Shown one piece after another: positions 60,631 to 64,000 of a DNA stretch of 64,000 nt (positions are counted from its first letter, which is position 1; every line of letters begins with the position of its first letter). The notes beneath the pieces were generated by a model, which had not been told where the DNA came from, did not search any database, and was given only the letters and a program-made list of their open reading frames with translations. Source of the DNA: an uncultured Bacilli bacterium (GTDB lineage: Bacteria > Bacillota_I > Bacilli_A > RF39 > UBA660); the NCBI GenBank assembly GCA_934096175.1, contig CAKOLG010000001.1, positions 123,124 through 187,123 on the forward strand, in the 5' to 3' direction. The translations under genes were made by a program, and so were the position numbers.

Positions 60631-63600
60631 GTGAAGAAGAAATTTGGTATGAAGTTAAAAAAATTTTTAAATGCAGTTATGGCAGTAGGTATTTTTCTTG
60701 CTTCAATTCCCATTACACCATTTATAACTGAAGTTCATGCACTTTCAAATGTATCTGGTGATAAGATTATTGAAGTGGCTCAAAATTATAGTAGTTGGGG
60801 ATATTGGGAGGTAGGAACTTGTACAGGATTAGTTACTCGTACATTAAATAAATTAGGTATTGGAACATCAGTAGTTGGAACTCATCCTTACAATATTGAT
60901 ACTAAACAACCTGAAGGTACAGGTGCAAGGTATTCTCCAGCTGCAATGTATAGAAACGCAATGAATCATCCTGAAGATGCAAAATTAATTTGGCAAGGAT
61001 ATATTAAAGATATAGAAGAAAATGCTCATTTATTTAAAAATGGCGATTTAATTATTCAAAGACCAGAAGATAAAGCTTCATATACAGGTGATGGTCATGT
61101 AGGTTTTATGCACATTTATGGAAAAACTATTGCTAATTATGGTGCTGGAACTACAGGCATAAAAGATTATGTTATGGCTACTAATGTATCAACTATCAAT
61201 GTTTCATCATTAAATGATACAGAATATAGTATTATGCCACTTAATATACCACCACATGTAAATTCTATGGATTATATCTCTGTATTTAGATTAATTGAGG
61301 TAGAACCTGTATATGATACATTAAGTTCTACTAAAACAGCAGATGAAAGAGTAGAGATAACTTTCCATAAAACGGATGTTGAAACCAATAAACCACTATC
61401 TGGAGTAGAAGTTGATTTTTATAGAGATGGCGTTAAATTTTCATCTGGAGTCACTGATACAAGTGGTAATGCAGTATCAACATCAATAGTTACACATTCT
61501 TCTACATCTTCACCTAAAACCTTTGTAACAAACTGGGATGATTTAGAAGATGCTGGAAAAGCCGAAGTAGATCAAAGAGGTGTATATCATAGTAGATTAG
61601 AGGCACAGGCAGCAGCAGATGCTGAAGCACAAAAAGCAGCAACACAAAAAGCATCACAAACTCATACATTTACAGTTATTGAAACAAAGACTAAAACAAA
61701 ATATTGGTTAAATCCAGATAATCCAACTGTAAGTGATAAAGCAACAGGAAGTGGCAGTGTAAAAGTTAGTTTAACTAATGAAAGAGTTAGAGGAACTGCT
61801 TATTTATTTAAGGAAGATGCAGATGTAAAATATGCACAAAATGAGTCTGAAATAGATGGTGCTGTGTATGGATTATATGCTAGTTCTGATATTTTAGATC
61901 CAGCAGATAATTCAGTAATTTATACTAAAGGAACTGAAATAACTAGAGTTCGCATTGCAAATAGTGAAGCAAAGGTGGAAAATTTATATCTTGGCGATTA
62001 TGAGTGGCGTGAACTAACAGCTGGAATTGGATTCTCCGTTGATCCAACAGTTCATAAATTTAGTTTAACTTATGCAAATCAAAATGTGAAAGTTGTAACT
62101 AATAAAACAACATCAAAAGAAAATGTAATTGTAGGAGATTTTGAATTAGAAAAAGTTATTACTTCAGGTGATGAATCTGAGATAGTTGAAAAAGAAGAAG
62201 GAGCAGAGTTTTTAGTTGTAGCTAAAAAATATGTAGAGAAATATGGAAGTATAGATGAAGCATGGAATCATAGAAATGAATTTACAGAAAAGGAATATGA
62301 TAAACTAATTACTTCTAACAAAGGGTATGCTAAAAGTAGAAAACTTGCATATGGAACTTTTGTAGTAAAACAAGTAAAAGGTAAAATTGATACAGATATG
62401 GTAAAAAATACTTGGGAATTTAAAGTGGCTAGGGAAAATCAAGATACAATAAAATATATAATTAACAATCGTAATTTTACTTCTTATTTAAAATTAGTTA
62501 AAAGAGATAAAGATACTGGTAAACTAATAACTATGTCTAATACTTCTTTTAAAATTAAAAATGCTGATACTGGAGAATATTTAACACAAAAGGTTGCTGA
62601 TAAAACCTATGATACTTGGAAAACTTCAGATAAAGGTTTCTTCCAACTTCCATTAGAAGTTAAGGCTGGAAATTGGATTCTTGAAGAAATTGAAAGTCCT
62701 GATTTATATGTTATTAATACAGAAGGTCAAAATTTTAAAGTAACAAATGCTAATATTGTAGAAGTGGATAAAGACGGTGATCCAATATTAACAGTTACAA
62801 TGTATGATCAAGCTGTTAAAGGACAAGTTAAAGTTTCTAAAAGAGGAGAAGTATTAACAAATATTGAAAAAGATGAAAATGGTAATATCAAATTTATCTA
62901 TGAAGAAAAAAGTTTAGAAGGAATGGTAGTTTATATTCAAGCTGATGAGGATATAATTGATCCAGCAGATGGTTCAGTTATCTATAAAAAAGGAGAAATA
63001 GTTGATATAGTTACTACTACTAGCGAAGAATATACTCTATCTAATTTACTTCCTCTAGGACATTATATAGCTTATGAATATAAAGCACCACAAGGAATGA
63101 TTATTGATACAAAGAAATATAATATTAATTTAGAATTTAAAGATAATGAAACTGAAGTAGTAATGAAAACACTTTCTATTACTAATAAAAGACAAAAAGT
63201 CGAAGCAGATTTAACTAAATTAGATTCAGATAGAGATATAGCACTAGAAGGTGTTATTTTTAACTTGAAATCAACTAAAGATATATTATCTTATGATGGA
63301 AAAGTGTTAGTTAAAGCCGGAGAATTAATAGAAGAAGGCAAAACTGATGCAAATGGTAGATATGTATTTAATGCTGATCTTCCACTTTCATTTGATGATG
63401 AAATTTATTTTGAAATTTTAGAAGAACAAGAATTGAATGGATATTATAAAAACAACGAAAAACTTGCAGTAGATACAAAATATAAAGGTCAAAATATTGA
63501 AAAAATATCAAATTCAGAAAAGGTATATAACGAGCCAATAAAAAATTATGTTTTAATTAATAAGGTTGACGATAAAACCTTAGAAAATATAATTAGTAAA

Positions 63601-64000
63601 GACTTTTCATTTAGATTATGTAAAGATGAAGCATGCAAAGAAGTATTAGATATATATCATGCTAACATTGAAGATGGAACAACTTTAATACCAATTTATT
63701 ATGGTGAATGGTTTGCCAGTGAATATGAAGCCCCTGAAGGATATTCTATGTCATCTGAGATTGTTCGTATAAAACTAAATGATGAAGGATTATTTATCAA
63801 TGATAAGCTAGTAGAAACAAATGAAGATTTACTTTATAGTATAAAATATCAAGATACACTACTACCTGTTATTCAAGAAAATAATGGTGTTCAAACAGGA
63901 TATGATGACAATATGACTTTATATTTAACTATTGGTGGTCTTTCTTTTGCAGGTATAGCAGCAATTCTAATATCATTAAATAAAAAGAAAAGAAGAAAGT
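60631..64000 (+). CDS. Cell-wall-anchored adhesin with NlpC/P60-like head and Cna-B repeats, cut at window end
   Basis: At least 1123 residues; the stop lies beyond the edge but the C-terminal basic tail is already reached. After a signal peptide (AVMAVGIFLASIPITPFITEVHA) comes an NlpC/P60 or CHAP-like domain with Cys64 (GTCTG) and His156 (DGHVGFMHIYG). Several SpaA/Cna-B type beta domains follow (YLKLVKRDKDTGKLI, GQVKVSKRGEVL, EADLTKLDSDRDIALEGVIF, YVLINKVDDKTLEN), which usually carry Lys-Asn isopeptides. The end has a sortase-type layout: GVQTGYDDN in place of LPxTG, a membrane segment and KKKRRK. GTG start behind GAAAGGAG. Similar proteins occur on conjugative elements of gut Bacillota. 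Confidence 0.88.
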   Translation, partial: MKKKFGMKLKKFLNAVMAVGIFLASIPITPFITEVHALSNVSGDKIIEVAQNYSSWGYWEVGTCTGLVTRTLNKLGIGTSVVGTHPYNIDTKQPEGTGARYSPAAMYRNAMNHPEDAKLIWQGYIKDIEENAHLFKNGDLIIQRPEDKASYTGDGHVGFMHIYGKTIANYGAGTTGIKDYVMATNVSTINVSSLNDTEYSIMPLNIPPHVNSMDYISVFRLIEVEPVYDTLSSTKTADERVEITFHKTDVETNKPLSGVEVDFYRDGVKFSSGVTDTSGNAVSTSIVTHSSTSSPKTFVTNWDDLEDAGKAEVDQRGVYHSRLEAQAAADAEAQKAATQKASQTHTFTVIETKTKTKYWLNPDNPTVSDKATGSGSVKVSLTNERVRGTAYLFKEDADVKYAQNESEIDGAVYGLYASSDILDPADNSVIYTKGTEITRVRIANSEAKVENLYLGDYEWRELTAGIGFSVDPTVHKFSLTYANQNVKVVTNKTTSKENVIVGDFELEKVITSGDESEIVEKEEGAEFLVVAKKYVEKYGSIDEAWNHRNEFTEKEYDKLITSNKGYAKSRKLAYGTFVVKQVKGKIDTDMVKNTWEFKVARENQDTIKYIINNRNFTSYLKLVKRDKDTGKLITMSNTSFKIKNADTGEYLTQKVADKTYDTWKTSDKGFFQLPLEVKAGNWILEEIESPDLYVINTEGQNFKVTNANIVEVDKDGDPILTVTMYDQAVKGQVKVSKRGEVLTNIEKDENGNIKFIYEEKSLEGMVVYIQADEDIIDPADGSVIYKKGEIVDIVTTTSEEYTLSNLLPLGHYIAYEYKAPQGMIIDTKKYNINLEFKDNETEVVMKTLSITNKRQKVEADLTKLDSDRDIALEGVIFNLKSTKDILSYDGKVLVKAGELIEEGKTDANGRYVFNADLPLSFDDEIYFEILEEQELNGYYKNNEKLAVDTKYKGQNIEKISNSEKVYNEPIKNYVLINKVDDKTLENIISKDFSFRLCKDEACKEVLDIYHANIEDGTTLIPIYYGEWFASEYEAPEGYSMSSEIVRIKLNDEGLFINDKLVETNEDLLYSIKYQDTLLPVIQENNGVQTGYDDNMTLYLTIGGLSFAGIAAILISLNKKKRRK

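Noticed and set aside
60492..60713. A 73-codon leftward frame at the adhesin start
   Set aside because: It is antisense to the adhesin signal peptide and covers the terminator hairpin.
1..64000. Recoded UGA (tryptophan) as in Mollicutes
   Set aside because: TGA ends genes, for example the toxin-partner overlap ATGA at 42318-42321, and tryptophans in conserved motifs use TGG.
38000..64000. Complete prophage
   Set aside because: Integrase, repressor, holin and endolysin are present, but no terminase, portal, capsid or tail gene is seen in 26 kb.

Overview
The window is AT-rich, uses the standard bacterial code (TGA acts as a stop) and carries a Bacilli-type gene order: tadA-SRP RNA-dnaX-ybaB-recR, dnaN-recF-gyrB-gyrA, dnaA-rpmH-rnpA-yidC-jag-mnmE-mnmG-rsmG-parB, argS-rpoE, prfA-prmC-spoIIR, murA-spoIID-spoIIQ-spoIIID and hpf-secA. 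The host is best read as a low-GC Bacillota of class Bacilli, perhaps a compact gut lineage. It keeps sporulation genes (spoIIR, spoIID, spoIIQ, spoIIID) and a ComK-like competence regulator. No tRNA, rRNA, CRISPR array or insertion sequence was seen.

Positions 1-38000 are core chromosome centred on the replication origin. The origin lies between dnaA and rpmH (12206-12509) and has several DnaA boxes. Genes left of it run leftward (dnaA, dnaN, comK-like, recF, gyrB, gyrA, tadA, dnaX, ybaB, recR) and those right of it run rightward, as expected for leading-strand coding. Three parS sites lie between tadA and gyrA, and the ParB-family protein is at 18679-20064. To the right come cell-wall synthesis (class A PBP, MurA), translation (ArgS, RF1, PrmC, L31), sporulation genes, HPF and SecA. 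Between murA and rpmE there is a promoter followed by about 460 nt of structured non-coding sequence and a small membrane protein; this pair resembles the OLE RNA/OapA arrangement.

Positions 38000-64000 look like an integrated mobile element that runs past the right edge. It begins just after secA with a tyrosine integrase, then a replication-initiator-like protein, an XRE repressor and a block of small genes with four copies of a shared 18-bp dyad (probable operators). A MazF-type toxin, a cold-shock protein and a phage-type transcription regulator follow. The rest is dominated by exported proteins: a CAP-domain protein, an ABC transporter with two FtsX-type permeases and a small secreted partner, lipoproteins, two paralogous four-cysteine secreted proteins each followed by a membrane-anchored or secreted partner, an M23/CW_7/LysM endolysin, a holin, a DUF1906 peptidoglycan-binding protein and a large cell-wall adhesin with an NlpC/P60-like head and Cna-B repeats. 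No capsid, tail or conjugation genes are visible, so whether the element is an ICE, a satellite or a phage remnant is not settled here.

The least explained parts are the structured RNA with its membrane partner (29249-30300), the duplicated secreted-protein pairs (49443-50401 and 58126-59514), the operator family, and two element genes whose only sensible starts are ATA and ATT.
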